Shown here piece after piece: positions 36,648 through 48,800 of a DNA stretch of 64,000 bases (position 1 is its first letter; every line of letters starts with the position of its first letter). The notes beneath the pieces are model-generated. The model searched no databases. It was not told the origin of the DNA and was given only the letters and a program-made list of their open reading frames with translations. The position numbers and the translations under genes were made by a program. The DNA is from Patella vulgata (Eukaryota; Mollusca; Gastropoda; Patellidae), in NCBI RefSeq assembly GCF_932274485.2, contig NC_065881.2:47812702-47876701 (forward strand), written 5' to 3'.

Positions 36648-39005
36648 GGTTCACTGCTCTGTAAGATTTTGACACTTTCATGGCCCTAAATGGTCTCCAA
36701 ATAGGAGGCGGTGCGATATTCGTATAAGTCCACCAGTGACATGATGTGCATTTAGTGAAACTGCCCCTCTCTCTCTCTCTCTCTCCCTCTCTCCATATAA
36801 ATATAAACTGTATCAAAGTGGTTTAAATTACCACACATAATATTATATAGATCAACGCTTGCTATGTTTACAGACTCTATATCTAATACCCTATTGTTAT
36901 CTTTTTATAATTCCTTTTAACAGATCGAAGAAAGTATTGATCAGTAATTATTACTTTATTTTATCTCGTCATGTTGAGCTCTCGGCTTTTATTTTCACTG
37001 TTGTTCTTTCTTTTATGTGTTTATTTTTTATCACACGGAAACTGTTTTCTTTTTCTTTTTAAATAAATATAATTCCGAACGGAAATGCCTGCAGTGAGCA
37101 CGACATTTTGAATGCAGCTTAATTAATAATTTGTGGGGGCTGCCCTTTATGAGGTGGAAACACCCAAACCACTTAACTAGATAAACATTGCATAATGTAT
37201 AACCTGAAATTGAATACTAAGAATTGCGGAAAACTAATACGAGTATTATGAACAATATCAAGGACCACCTTATTTTCTTTATTCTCTTATATGTCCTTAT
37301 CAGGCTTCCCAAACCCGGTTAAATTTAAAGGAATTGATTGATATTTGATTTAAACAGTATACTTGTTACATACAATATATGGTAAATTATATAAATTAGT
37401 TGATATTTAACGTTAATAAAGGTGAAATACGACGTAAAACGCAAATAAAAACTAATCACAAATATTTTTATAAATCGATTCGTTAATAAATAGAGAATCT
37501 CCTACGAGTCTTTTTTGATGTCAAAAAATATCAACACAAGTCGATAAAGTAAAAAAACGAGGCTCTGCCGAGCGTTGATATTTTTTGATATAAAAAAATA
37601 CGAGTAGGAGATTTTATTCATCACCCAACCCTTTCTTACATACACAAATAAATAAATATAATTCTTTGCTATAGATTTCACTTTTACTGAATCTGATTAC
37701 ATTACGGCGTAGTATTTTGACAACAATTCATTCAACCATTGCAAAGTCCTTTATATTGACCCAGTGTTTCCATCAAGGTCAATTAAATAAAGATAGTTCA
37801 TTTTTAATTAAAAAAAAGAAGTTACTTTTAACAAAAAATGAAGTGTTCTTTGAAAATAAAAAAGTAGTTCCTTTTCAACTGACCAATCAAATTCATGTAA
37901 AGCGATATCTGCTAAGAAGATATCGCAGTAGATTATGAAATTTATCACACAAGCGATATTTACTGTAGAATGTATTATTGGGTGATAAACGATCTTTTAT
38001 GGGCGCTGGTCTATTTAAACAAACTTAAAAACTAGTTACTAAAAATTTCCAATAAGATAAACACGCGTATACAAATAAACGGTTAAGATGCTACCATTGA
38101 TTCTTATCAAGTATTAAGACATTTCTGTTCAATGATAGTAATAAATGTTGAGATCAATGGACAAAATAAATATACCCATAAACTAATCGAATAATCACAC
38201 TACGGTTTTCGATATTCTGATGAAATATAGATTACATATCGATTTCAAGATAGATGTATATTTCACTAGACCCCACCCTAATTCGATTTTGTCTTTCACT
38301 TTTAATTCGTTTTTAGAAACTCAACAGTCGAGTGCTAAATATACACACTCTCAAATGAAAGAGTGTATCGAAGAATTCCGTAATTTCACCTTTCATTTTT
38401 CATTTCCCTATTTCACCTTTATTACCATATATTGTATGTAATAAGTACTGTTTAAATCAAATATCAATCAATTCCTTTAAATTTAACCGGGGTTTGGGAA
38501 GCCTGATAAGGACATATAAGAGAATAAAGAAAATAAGATGGTCCTTGATATTGTTCATAATACTCGTATTAGTCTTCCGCAATTGTTAGTATTCAATTTC
38601 AGGTTATACATTATGCAATGTTTATCCAGTTAAGTGGTTTGGGTGTTTCCACCTCATAAAGGGCAGCCCCAACAAATTATTAATTAAGCTGCATTCAAAG
38701 TGTCGTGCTCACTGCATGCGTTTCCGTTCGGAATTACATTAATTTAAAAAGAAAAAGAAAACAGTTTCCGTGTGATAAAAAATAAACACATAAAAGAAAG
38801 AACAACAGTAAAAATAAAAGCCGAGAGCTCAACATGACGAGATAAAATAAAGTAATAATTACTGATCAATACTTTCTTCGGTCTGTTAAAAGGAATTATA
38901 ATAAGATAACAATAGGGTATTAGATATAGAGTCTGTAAACATAGCAAGCGTTGATCTATATAATATGTGTGGTAATTTAAACCACTTTTGATATAGTTTA
39001 TGTTT

Positions 39006-39036
<31 letters not shown>

Positions 39037-39152
39037 CAGATTCACTAAATACACACCGGGTCTCTGGGTGGACTTATACGAATATCGCACCGCCTCCTAT
39101 TTGGAGACCATTTAGGGCCATGAAAGTGTCAAAATCTTACAGAGCAGTGAAA
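36648..39152. mobile_element. Fold-back element with about 750-bp inverted arms
   Basis: Left arm 36648 to about 37431, right arm about 38408-39152. The outer ends read TTCACTGCTCTGTAAGATTT (left), and the reverse complement lies at 39130-39150. The arms pair nearly continuously, including a (CT)n/(GA)n block (36770-36792 and 39004-39035), with an apparent small gap at the inner end. The two identical-looking 67-codon open frames (36859-37062 on +, 38744-38947 on -) are mirror images inside the arms. The central 1 kb holds a smaller hairpin (about 37492-37618) and no recognisable transposase, so this looks non-autonomous. Confidence 0.85.
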
Positions 39153-40462
39153 CCTGCTCACCCTGATTTGAATTATGGACACAATATTCGGGGGAATTAA
39201 TTAACTTTAAATATCAGCTTCGGCCTTAATGCACTGGATTATCTGCAACCAGCTTATACCTCAAATTATTTATTTTCTAACTTTGTCTGGAAGCGTTGAC
39301 ACGATCGACAATCATTGGTGGACTGGGACACACAGATCGTCATTGGTGAACTGGGCCACAGACCATTAGTGGCGGACTATGACACAATAGACCATCAGTA
39401 GTGGAATATGCCACAGTAAACCATCAGTGGCGGATTGGTTGACATCGGCCATCAGTCTGTGCGCTGGACTATGATATAATAGACAATCAAAGGTGGACTG
39501 GCCCACATAGATCATCATTGGCGGACTGGGACACACACACACCATGTCATAATACACTATCAAAGGTGGACTGGTCTACACAGACCATCAGTGACGGATT
39601 GGGACAAACCTTCATTGGTGAACTGGGCAACAGACCATTGACTGTGGACTGTCACACTCAGATCATCATTGGTAGACTGGGCCGCACACCATCAGTGGTG
39701 GAATGGACCACAGACCATGAGTGGCGGACTGGAACACACAGACCTTCAGTGGTCGACTAGACTATAGACCATCATTGGTGAACTGGGCAACAGACCATCA
39801 GCTGTGTACTGGGACACACAGATCATCATTGGTCGAATGTGCCACAGACCATCAGTTGTGGACTGGGACACATACCATAAGTGGTGGAATGGGCCACAGA
39901 CCATCAGTGGTGGACTGGGACACACAGACCGTCATTGATAGGCATGAACCACAGACCATCAGTGGTGGATGAACTACAGACCATCATTGGTGGACTGGGC
40001 CACGGACCACCATTGGTAGACTGGGACACAATAGACCATCAGTTGTGGAATATGGCACAATAGACCGTCAGTCGTACACAATAGACAATAGACTGGTCCA
40101 CAGGTCATCAGTGGTGAAATGGACCACAGGCCATCATAAGTGGAATGGGCCACAGACAATCAGTGTTAGATTAAGACACAATAGGCCATCAGTGGTGGAA
40201 AATTCATTTAGAAAATAAATAATTTGAGGTATAAGCTGATTGCATATAATCCAGTGCACTAAGGCAGAAGCTAATTTTGAAAGTTGATCAATTCGCCTGA
40301 ATATTGCGTCCATAATTCAAATCAGGATGAGTAGGGTAACTTTAAAAGTTCACAATTTCTTTCAACGAAGAAACGTATATGACCTTTTTTGACTGCTCTG
40401 TACGATTTTGACACTTTCATGGCTCTATATAGTCTCTAAATAGGAGGAGGTGAGATTATCGC
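39068..40462. mobile_element. Second fold-back element enclosing a minisatellite
   Basis: Left arm about 39068-39283 and right arm about 40200-40462 are inverted: ATACCTCAAATTATTTATTT facing AAATAAATAATTTGAGGTAT; GATTTGAATTATGGAC facing GTCCATAATTCAAATC; and the shared outer block with TGACACTTTCATGG. The outer block (39068-39150) is the same end sequence as in the element at 36648-39152, so the two share a terminus. The interior is the tandem array listed separately. Confidence 0.75.
39284..40198. repeat. Minisatellite, about 33 copies of a 27-28-bp unit
   Basis: Unit core ACCATCAGTGGTGGACTGGG followed by ACACACAG, with many small variants (ATCATTGG, GAATGGGCC, GCGGACT). Frames stay open in several registers on both strands because the unit has no stop in most variants; these are not genes. 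Confidence 0.93.
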
Positions 40463-40799
40463 GAGTGTGCTTTGCCAGCGTCATGCGGACTAACGTTTAT
40501 AATATGTATTACAGAGAATGCAGTCCTGATCTCTTGTACAGTTTTTTTCTGCATGTAGACATGACTTTTTACCAGGAGGATACTAAAACTTATTTGATGA
40601 ATCTTTAGGCTGTCCGACTTTCCTCTCCTTTTCTTTGTTACTTTCAAACGTGGCATAGCGACGGTCGGTTGAATGCTGAACACCAAAAACTAGAAGATCA
40701 AATGCTGCATTGGGATGTTTTATAACAAGTTCATAAAGAAAATGCCGTGCTCAATGGTGTAAACGGGAGAAATTGCCGCCTGAAAAAAAAAACTAACCC

Positions 40800-41350
40800 A
40801 TGACTCATTTTTTTATACGTGGACTAAGCTTACACATGACCAACCAACAGTGCCCCACAAGTCTTAGATGGGACCTGTTGTGATCCATGACCAACCTAAA
40901 GCGTCCCACTATATTTATGTCTGGCCTAGCGTGACCTATTACCCACCTAGAAATGAAATCGGGTTTAACGTCCCACTGTTTTGCTCCGACAGGGCTAATG
41001 AAGACGGTCATACGCCACACAGTGCGATGAGGGAAATGTGCCCGGACAACGTCGGTATGGCCAACGCTTGTGTCTAATTCCAACTGCTAAGGGATCTTTT
41101 ACGTGTACGCCAATGTGTACACGGGACCTCGGTTTTTCCTCCCATCCGAACGGTTAGACATCTGTCCTTGCCAGGCCCTCCGTACTGCACCACTGACAAG
41201 GGGAAACAACGCCGAAAAATCCCGATGAACTTTCTCGGCCAACCTCAAGGATAGCGAGCTAGCGTCTTACCCACCTAGAGTTCCCCACAATTTTTATGAT
41301 TTTATGCGTGGCCTAGCCTGACCCGTAACAATTTGTATGTGTGGCCTAAG
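40800..41350. repeat. Dispersed repeat remnant with internal duplication
   Basis: Contains GGGTTTAACGTCCCACTGTT, AAGGGATCTTTTACGTGTAC and ACACGGGACCTC, a combination found in dispersed repeats of many invertebrates. A segment CTGGCCTAGCGTGACC ... CCACCTAGA recurs at 40920 and 41265-41325 in diverged form. Open frames on both strands here are incidental. Confidence 0.45.
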
Positions 41351-41354
41351 GTTT

Positions 41355-42521
41355 TTTCGGTAAATAAAGTATACAAGAATTGATGAAAATTACACGGATG
41401 CCTGCTTCTAACGTGAAAACGTTTGACTTTAAAACATTGCCGATATTTTTATTTTCACTGTTATTTTTGTAATAATATATTAAACTGTAAAATTGATGAT
41501 ATAGACAGACGTGACAAAACATAATATAACATAACTAAAAATAATATTTTTACATAAACTTCATGGTTTTAGGATAAACATCAGACCCTTCATATACGTT
41601 AGTTACATAGAGAATAAGATATTGTTAAGACACGGGGCATTGTTATTATCGATTTATTTCTTACATTGTGTTTTTGCTATTTGTTTTATCTTTGAGAGTA
41701 TAGAAACGTTTTGAACATAAGATAACGTATAAAGACAGACCCAATATCCTATTCTATTTAAACTTTAAACAAGTGCAACAAATCAGTCACATTTGTCATT
41801 GTATATTGTCTACAATAGTACAAAATTCTCTACAACTCAAAAAACTACGATGGAGTAAGGTAATATTGTCATAGATTGGATTGTTTATTTCATAATATTC
41901 TCGTCTTTACAATTCAGAATTATTTTAGTCATTTAGAAGTTCTTAAAATAATATGTCTTAAATAATTCCAGAAGACGCAGTGCTGAGAAAAACAATTTGT
42001 TTCGAGAAAATTATTTTATTAAGATTTTCTGTAGAAATTACTCTCATTAACATTTACCCACGACAAAACTTATATTTACTTGAGAATGTTCTTTTGACAA
42101 TTAAGCTAATGTATTATTTTTAAAATCTTGTTTCCTGTTTTCTTGGTATTATCTTGGGTGAACAGATAAAAGCATTTACATAATAATGGATAACACCTGG
42201 AAGAATTTGCTAAAAATATTGTATCGCTGTTAAATATTTACGTATTTAGTTCCAGGAAACATTGAATGTCCGAGCGTGTACTGATTAGTATTTTACCGGG
42301 TTGACCGCATAATTCAAAAACACAACCTTTTATCAATTTAATTGAATTTAGTGAATAAATTGGAACATCTATCGGGTTCACTAAAAACCTATAGATTTTC
42401 TAATAAAATCATAATCAAGTATATCTATTTTGTTCGTTGTATGTTCCTGGAAATGATTTGCAAATTGGAAAATTTAAATGGTCAAAATATTAAATTGAAA
42501 ATGTCCTTTGCATTATTTCAG
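41355..42521. other. AT-rich DNA immediately upstream of the S1-S3 exon
   Basis: Intron if 33662-33775 is part of the gene, otherwise 5' flank. It ends in the acceptor TTTGCATTATTTCAG. Nothing else is seen. Confidence 0.6.
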
Positions 42522-43007
42522 ACTTCGGCAAAAAGTGACGATAAGGACACAGATGAACTAACGAGCTCGCCCGAACCCGATCCGGAGATGTTTAAAAACC
42601 GAGGAGGCCAACAGAAATTCATCATTCTGCATTATTCACCATTTAAAGCCGTGTGGGATTGGATTATACTACTGTTAGTTTTATATACGGCTGTTCTTAC
42701 ACCATATTCAGCCGCCTTCCTCCTAAACGAAGATGAAATACGGATGAAGCTAAATCGGGACGCCGCCACTAGGAATCAAAATGCCGAGAGAAACACGGCT
42801 GATCCTTTGGTTATTGTAGATTTAATCGTAGATATAATGTTTATAGCAGACATTTTGATCAACTTCCGGACTACTTATATACAAAACGGCGAAGTTGTCA
42901 GTGATCAGCAGAAAATTGCCAACCAGTACGTGAAGGGCTGGTTCGTTATCGATACCATTGCTGCCATTCCTTTTGATTTGCTTCTTTTTGGTTCTGGAAC
43001 CAGTGAC
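42522..43007 (+). CDS. erg: Erg K+ channel exon: pre-S1 linker, S1, S2, S3
   Basis: 162 codons, phase 0 at both ends (ATTTCAG|ACT ... GAC|GTAAGT). Residues 1-30 are an acidic, charged linker. From residue 36, [12 protein letters not shown] leads into S1 (about 44-66), with the [13 protein letters not shown] signature of ERG channels. The S1-S2 loop (about 69-94) is charged and diverged. S2 (about 96-119) has [21 protein letters not shown] with the acidic residues D100, D104 and D110 that pair with S4 charges. S3 (about 139-156) has [19 protein letters not shown] with D144. The sequence is close to vertebrate KCNH2 throughout the membrane segments. The linker immediately before S1 differs: the conserved vertebrate ADVLPEYKLQAP stretch is absent. 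An open frame continues upstream to a Met at 42342, but it crosses the acceptor and is very AT-rich, so I take it as intron. Confidence 0.97.
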
Positions 43008-43221
43008 GTAAGTATATTAAAAACTAGATCTTTAACATATAAACATAGAGGCTATGATGTATTATAGAGTAAAATGGTAATGAAAATGGTAATGGTCATA
43101 TATCATCTTCTTCTGTATCTCTGCTCAGTGGACTCAAAGTTTTCAAAATTATTTTATTTGTATATGCAAGGAAAACGTCAAATTGTAAAGAAATATACTG
43201 TTTAACGTCTGAATGTTTCAG

Positions 43222-43419
43222 CCTAAACGACTTGATAAATGCGACTACTGTATACCTGCTCTAATTGATCAAAAACATTCAAGCAGACGAAATATCTGTC
43301 ACTTTCCGGGTGTCAAACAACTAGCCGTGTGGCGTGAACTGGGCCACAACGTACTGTTTGTCCATTCAGTATGCAGACCAGCGAGCGTGTTGAACCAATT
43401 ACATCACTTCCGGTTTTAA
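43222..43419 (+). CDS. Possible alternative 3'-terminal exon of the Erg gene
   Basis: Lies 214 bp downstream of the S1-S3 exon. After an acceptor (GAATGTTTCAG) there is an open segment of 65 codons plus stop, in phase 0 and so compatible with the phase-0 donor at 43007. It ends HHFRF then TAA, and AATAAA overlaps the stop (43418-43423). It is clearly richer in G+C than the intron around it. The predicted peptide has several Cys and His (CDYC near the start, ICHF, VCRP) but no domain I recognise. If used, it would end the channel after S3 with a short unrelated tail, giving a truncated, pore-less subunit. Alternatives are a decayed exon, an inserted fragment or a regulatory element; the reverse strand carries an ETS-like CCGGAAGTG at the 3' end. 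Confidence 0.3.
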   Translation, partial: PKRLDKCDYCIPALIDQKHSSRRNICHFPGVKQLAVWRELGHNVLFVHSVCRPASVLNQLHHFRF

Positions 43420-44514
43420 TAAAAATTAATTTCTCACTTACAAAAACCTTTTTGCTTGTGTTACAGAGAGTATTATTTTTGAATATATATCTAAGAATTT
43501 TGGAAACCGTGTTGAAAATCGCTGGTCTTCCCCTTTAAAATGTATCAAAAATGTGTGCAACTGTAGTGTAGTCATGGTGTTTTATGTTGATTTTGCTAAA
43601 CAAACAAATTATGATTTGATTTAGAAACTGATTTAACCTAATTGTCATTGGCAGTGGACATTCTGATCTATTTTCATGTTTCTTTTAAAACCCTTTGTTG
43701 TAATGAATCTGACAGACCATCTTTTTTATCAATTCCCCTGACATTTTATTCTACAACTTTACAGATTAATCTCCTAGAAGCATATACAATACGCAAGTTA
43801 TTACTGAATTGAATTGTAAATTGGACCGAGTATACACATAGTATAATTATTGCTTCTATATTATATCGTGTTTATAGCCCAACGTGGTAATGTGGTCGTA
43901 TATTTCTTTTGAAAACACGACAGAGTACACCTAAAATGTATGCATGTTGTTTACATTACTGAGACATAGGTTTCTGATAATAACTTTCAGAGTTCATGCC
44001 CTTGATCACTTCTTAATATCTTGTGTTGGTTTTAGCCACTAAAGTTATCATCAGATCTGCGTTATATGCATTGTTCAAATTATTGAAACAAAGAAGGTTA
44101 TTGATTTTGAACAATTATTTCCATAACCATGACCCTTGTTCACTTCGTAAAATGATCTGAAAGCTCTAACGTCCTAAGTTATAATCTGATATTTTTTAAT
44201 GCTTTGTTCAGATTAGGGAAACGAAGACTCCTAATGGATTTCAGCAATGAATGTTAATTGTTGCTTGATTTGTGGCCCTTATAAAATCGTAAAACCACGT
44301 GAAAGCCCTAGCGATATAATAATAAGTGTTAAAGGACCCCACTACAAAACCGATAAGACAAACCTGCAGATAAGAGACAAACTACACAGATATTGCAGGA
44401 AATAAACAACAGATATCAGTTATCATCTGATATGCTTCAGATTTATAAATGCATTAGTCCGGTCGCCAAACCCAATATTTCGAGTGAACCTGGAAGTTGT
44501 ATACAAAGGTTTTT

Positions 44515-45890
44515 TTATGATTGATGTTAGTAGCCTAGGGTGTCCTCTTCCAGTATCTGCCAGCTGAATCTCGGTCACCCTTGAGCGTTTTGAGAAATTC
44601 TAGGGTGATACTTTTGGTGTCTAATCGTATGTTTCTGGGGCCAAGAATACACTGAAATCGCTCATTATGTTGTGGGGTGATTAGATGATAGTAATATCCA
44701 AAATACCAGACAATATGGCCATTTAACTCGTTAACGGTCGTTGAGGGTCATTATTCCACTAAAACAAACTATATCTAGAGACAAACTATATATTTCTGGA
44801 TATAGGAGCATATGAGTGATAAGATAACAGCGCATACATGCCTATCAGATGTTACAGGGCAACTTGGGTCGACCATGAAAAGGAAGGCACAAGCTGTTTG
44901 TTAAACATTTAAAAAATCAAATACTACCCTCAAAACACGAAAATAACTTCCTCGAAACTAGGTAATATTCAGTTTAGTCCTTTAGTCGTGTTTCTGGCTG
45001 CAACCCTGCGACAGCACAAGCGCAAAATAATGTACATTCTAAGCCACCCCTAGTACAGCTACAAGCCCACGTAAAGCATGAGCTGTCACTCTTGCATCCA
45101 CATCTGATAATCCACATGACAGACTCCGGAGCAAGTTGATCGGTTGTAATGTTTTCAATTTAGTCTCCTTAACCCAGCAATACGGTTCCGGATCAAGTTT
45201 CGGCGCATTACGACCTTCCAGTGAACGCCATACAATAGCTTGGTGGTGACATATTTTTTACGTTTCCTACAAATACATCATTGGTTGGAGTCAGATTACA
45301 TGGTTTAGGTGGGGATGATGAAGATACATTTGCAGTTTCGTTTGGATGCCTATACCCCCCCCCCCCCACACACACCCACACACACAACACACCCAGTGTG
45401 TTTCAGGCATCGATTTGCAAGAGCTCTGTCCATAATAGGTTACTTACAGTAGAATCGCCGATCGAGGAAAGAACAATCGTTGGCATTGGTCAAAGTAGGG
45501 TGAAACACATGTCAATTATCATTGAAATCCTGTCAGCTCATGCTCTTGTTGGATGTGACACGGTTACAAGCTGCTACGTCGTGGGGAAAGGAACAGCTTG
45601 GAAAGTGATGAGAGCTTGATTGTATTCTCTCTCACTCCAATAGTCTGGCATGTTTGATTTTACTATCATCTGATCACCCCACAACATAATGAACGATTTC
45701 AATGTATTCTTTGACCCCCACAAACATACGGTTAGACACCAAAATTATCATTCTAGACTAAATACTATGGAAGTAATGGGGGGATTATTTGGATGCCATC
45801 TTGAATTTCTCAATACGCTCAAGGTTGACCGAGGTTCACCCGCCAGATTCTAAAAGAGGACACCCTAGGCTACTAAAATCAATGATAAAA
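44515..45890. mobile_element. Rearranged transposon remnant with about 190-230-bp inverted flanks
   Basis: Left flank 44515-44705 (TAGCCTAGGGTGTCCTCTT ... GTTGTGGGGTGATTAGATGA) pairs with right flank 45660-45890 (CATCTGATCACCCCACAAC ... AAGAGGACACCCTAGGCTA). Inside, the + strand carries HALVGCDTVTSCYVVGKGTA (about 45537-45596), like the HALTGCDT...GKGKxxALK motif of many invertebrate mobile-element proteins, which resembles the helix-hairpin-helix of FEN1/XPG-type nucleases. The minus strand (about 45000-45100) carries CGCKSDSSCFTWACSC and LECTLFCAC, like the Cys-rich C-terminus of the same kind of protein. The two lie on opposite strands, so the interior is rearranged as well as broken. It sits in the Erg S3-S4 intron. 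Confidence 0.6.
45346..45388. repeat. Poly-C and (CA)n simple repeat
   Basis: A run of about 13 C followed by CA-rich sequence, inside the transposon remnant. Confidence 0.95.
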
Positions 45891-45894
45891 ACAC

Positions 45895-48800
45895 TTTATA
45901 TACAATTTCCAGGTTTAGCCATAGTTTTGCCGGACTACATTGTTCAAATTGATGAAATGAAAAAGTCTATCAAAGTTCAACAATTTCTGTTAATTAATTA
46001 TGACCCGTGCCAACTTTGCATAAACTTGTGAACGCTTTAACCGCCTGATCTACTTTAAATATATGTTTTATGTTTTGATTATTGTGATGAATAACAATTA
46101 CAACGATTTCTGATATTTACCCTTAATTATAGAATCTTGACAACGTGCCTTAGATATCATACCGTATGGTATAAAGAATTTGCCTTATTTACTTAAAGAT
46201 TCATTATGCGATAAAAATTATGGATTGCTCGGATGACTTAGTGGCCGTAGACGTATGTTTCGTTGCCTGGAATTGTATCCATCGTAGTATGGATTACAAA
46301 TAATTATAAACGTGCAAGTCTATATTAGCTTTTTTTAACAACAAAATTAAAGCTCAGTTGCTTCAACTCAGTTGTTTCAACCGTGTTGTTTTTTTAGTGT
46401 TTCAACCCAATTGTTATGTAAGTGTTTCATCCAAGTTGTGTTTCAGCCCAGTTGTTATTTTTAAACGTGTTTCAACCCTTCAAGCACTTTCTTTCTACAT
46501 CCAAATCGATTGGAAGAAATTTGTAGTTATAATTCAAACCAGATAATACTACGCTAGTTCAAATAGGGGTTGTGGTTTCTCATTGTTTTAAAATAATATT
46601 ATTTCGATTATCTATTGGAGGCCGCATATTTTGTCAGCTTTTTGTTTTAGTTAAAGATGTATTTGTGGGAGACTATAGGGCTGGCAATCCATTTCTGTCA
46701 CAAAGTGAACTAAATTAAAAACTTAGCTCAACGCACATCACGAAATAATTGATTGTCAACTGGAACTGTTAAGTTTTTCGGTATTTGTTTGGGGCTTTAG
46801 TGGTTTAATATGCTTGAAGTTCAATTCTCCACTTAATCTTCATCAAGAAGATTAAGTCCCGGTACTTTATATTGCTTTTCCGCTACTATAAACAGGTAAA
46901 CGATTCCACAGATCAAAATGGCTTTCCAACATCTGGCCATCCTTATATTTCTATTCTATCTAGACTGACAACAAACAAATCTGTTTACCTTACATCAGGG
47001 TTAATTCGATTCAGACGTTTCCAATAGACTTGGAACATTTCAAAACCCTTGGGTATCACTTTCGCCGATGTGATTGATTAGTGGAAATCTGGCGCGACGA
47101 TAGAACGAAGGATTGCACTCTTTGAGCAAGATCGATTGTCTTTGACTTGTTAGATCAGGAAACATAAGATATAGAAGATCAACTTGTAGCATACTAAATA
47201 TTCCCTAGATGATCTTCCTTCTTTTAGAGAATAACAATATATAATTTAGATTTACAGAGCGTGCAAATTCAGTTAGGAAACAGATCTTTGAATACAATAG
47301 TTTTCTAGACTGGGATTATTTTTTCGGCCCCACTTAAGCATCACTGACAAGGGCGTTTTTTGTCAATAGGGCCCAAAATATTGCTAAAAATGACCTTTTT
47401 TAAACAATACTTTTATTCAATAAATATCTATATGGTGAGTATAGATATCTTCTGAACAACCATACCCCATACATCTATGGGTACATTGATACATTGCACT
47501 CACAAATTAAAACAGAATATTAATCTATTCAAGTTGCAAAAATTGCCTAGAAATGAAATCAGCCATAGTCAGTTCTCCACCTTCAAATGTTATGTGTCAG
47601 AATGTTCCAAATTTCTTAATAACCTGTCATCTCATGTGGCGTTCTTTTTAGCATCATTAGCCACGTTCATGATATATTGAAGCATGTCGCTTGTCAAATA
47701 TCTGATCTGGTACTCTTCACTCTTCACGAACGGTTATCTGGGTTAGCTTACGACGTACAAAACAAGTTTCTTAACGCGAATGCTTCACTTTAATTGGCAT
47801 CTGTATTTAGATGTGTATGTCAGCATGTCGATAGATATAATACAACCTGTTTTAATAACCGTCACTAATATTTACGTTCTTGTATTATTCATTCTCTAAT
47901 CTCATCACTAAGTGTTTTTGTTTGTTTCTTTGTTGTGGTCTTTTTTATTATTTTTTTGTTGTTGGGATGGGGGTATCACTGCCCCTGTTTTTTTTTGTTT
48001 CTGATTCTTTTCTTTGTTGGCATTTACGCCACGCGAAGGGTTCGACCGAGTTAAAGAAGTTTTGAATTAGGTTGGACGCATTAGTTTTTATTGAACAGGG
48101 TCCATTGGGTTGTATACAAATCAATGTTAGAGACACACATAAACCAAAAATCAACACAAATTAACGGTTGAGTAACGGTTGGTTGACATCATTATTTTGT
48201 TCTAGTCGATTAGGCAGATCATAGATGAAGGTACGTCTGTAGACATTACTGATATTTCATAATCCCTTGAGTGGACTCGGGCCGATAAACTCTGAATACA
48301 AATCAAATAACAATTTAATATGTATTTTATAAAAGGCGTGTTGATATTAAATTTCTAGTGAATGCCAATTGTTGGCAAAATAATATAATGCTATTTGGAT
48401 AAGAGTCTAACACCTTCTTCCACTGGGTGGCTTAAATTCTACTCGCTCAATGGCGCCGTTGTGTTTTTTCTTGGTTTGTAGGTTGTCAGTGTTCTTTACC
48501 CATGGTGATTTATTACTTCTAGTTGTTGTAGTCGACAGAAAAAATATTTCCATTTTGTAATTCATAGAAAATGAAACGGATCAACTTGCATAACAAAGCT
48601 GTCAAGAGTATCTGATTTATTTCTTGGAATCAATTTGGTAAATAGTTGATTGACGGCCTTAATTTAGAATCCCCGCCGTTCCTCGCCAGCAGAGCTTACA
48701 AGAAGAACGGCGGCGGACTACTGCACACCGATGGATTTATCGATATGCCAAAAAAAGTCTTTCCCCGGAGTAATTAATTTACTTGTTGCCAATACGTCTT

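Noticed and set aside
36859-38947. Two near-identical 67-codon proteins on opposite strands
   Set aside because: They are mirror images within the arms of one fold-back element, are AT-driven and hydrophobic, and have no start or splice context.
39366-40159. Several open frames of 60-83 codons with repeated Trp/Asp/His
   Set aside because: They are translations of a 27-28-bp minisatellite whose unit length is often not a multiple of three, so frames change from unit to unit.
39284-40198. A CRISPR-like array
   Set aside because: Units are contiguous and diverged with no unique spacers, and the window is animal DNA.
40456-40686. A 76-codon minus-strand frame with MPRLKVTKKRRGKSDSLK and a later acceptor-like site
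   Set aside because: The start looks protein-like, but the frame runs into the arm of the fold-back element and no partner exon was found.
42342-42521. Extension of the S1-S3 exon upstream to a Met
   Set aside because: The open frame crosses a good acceptor, and the upstream part is AT-driven and unlike any KCNH linker.
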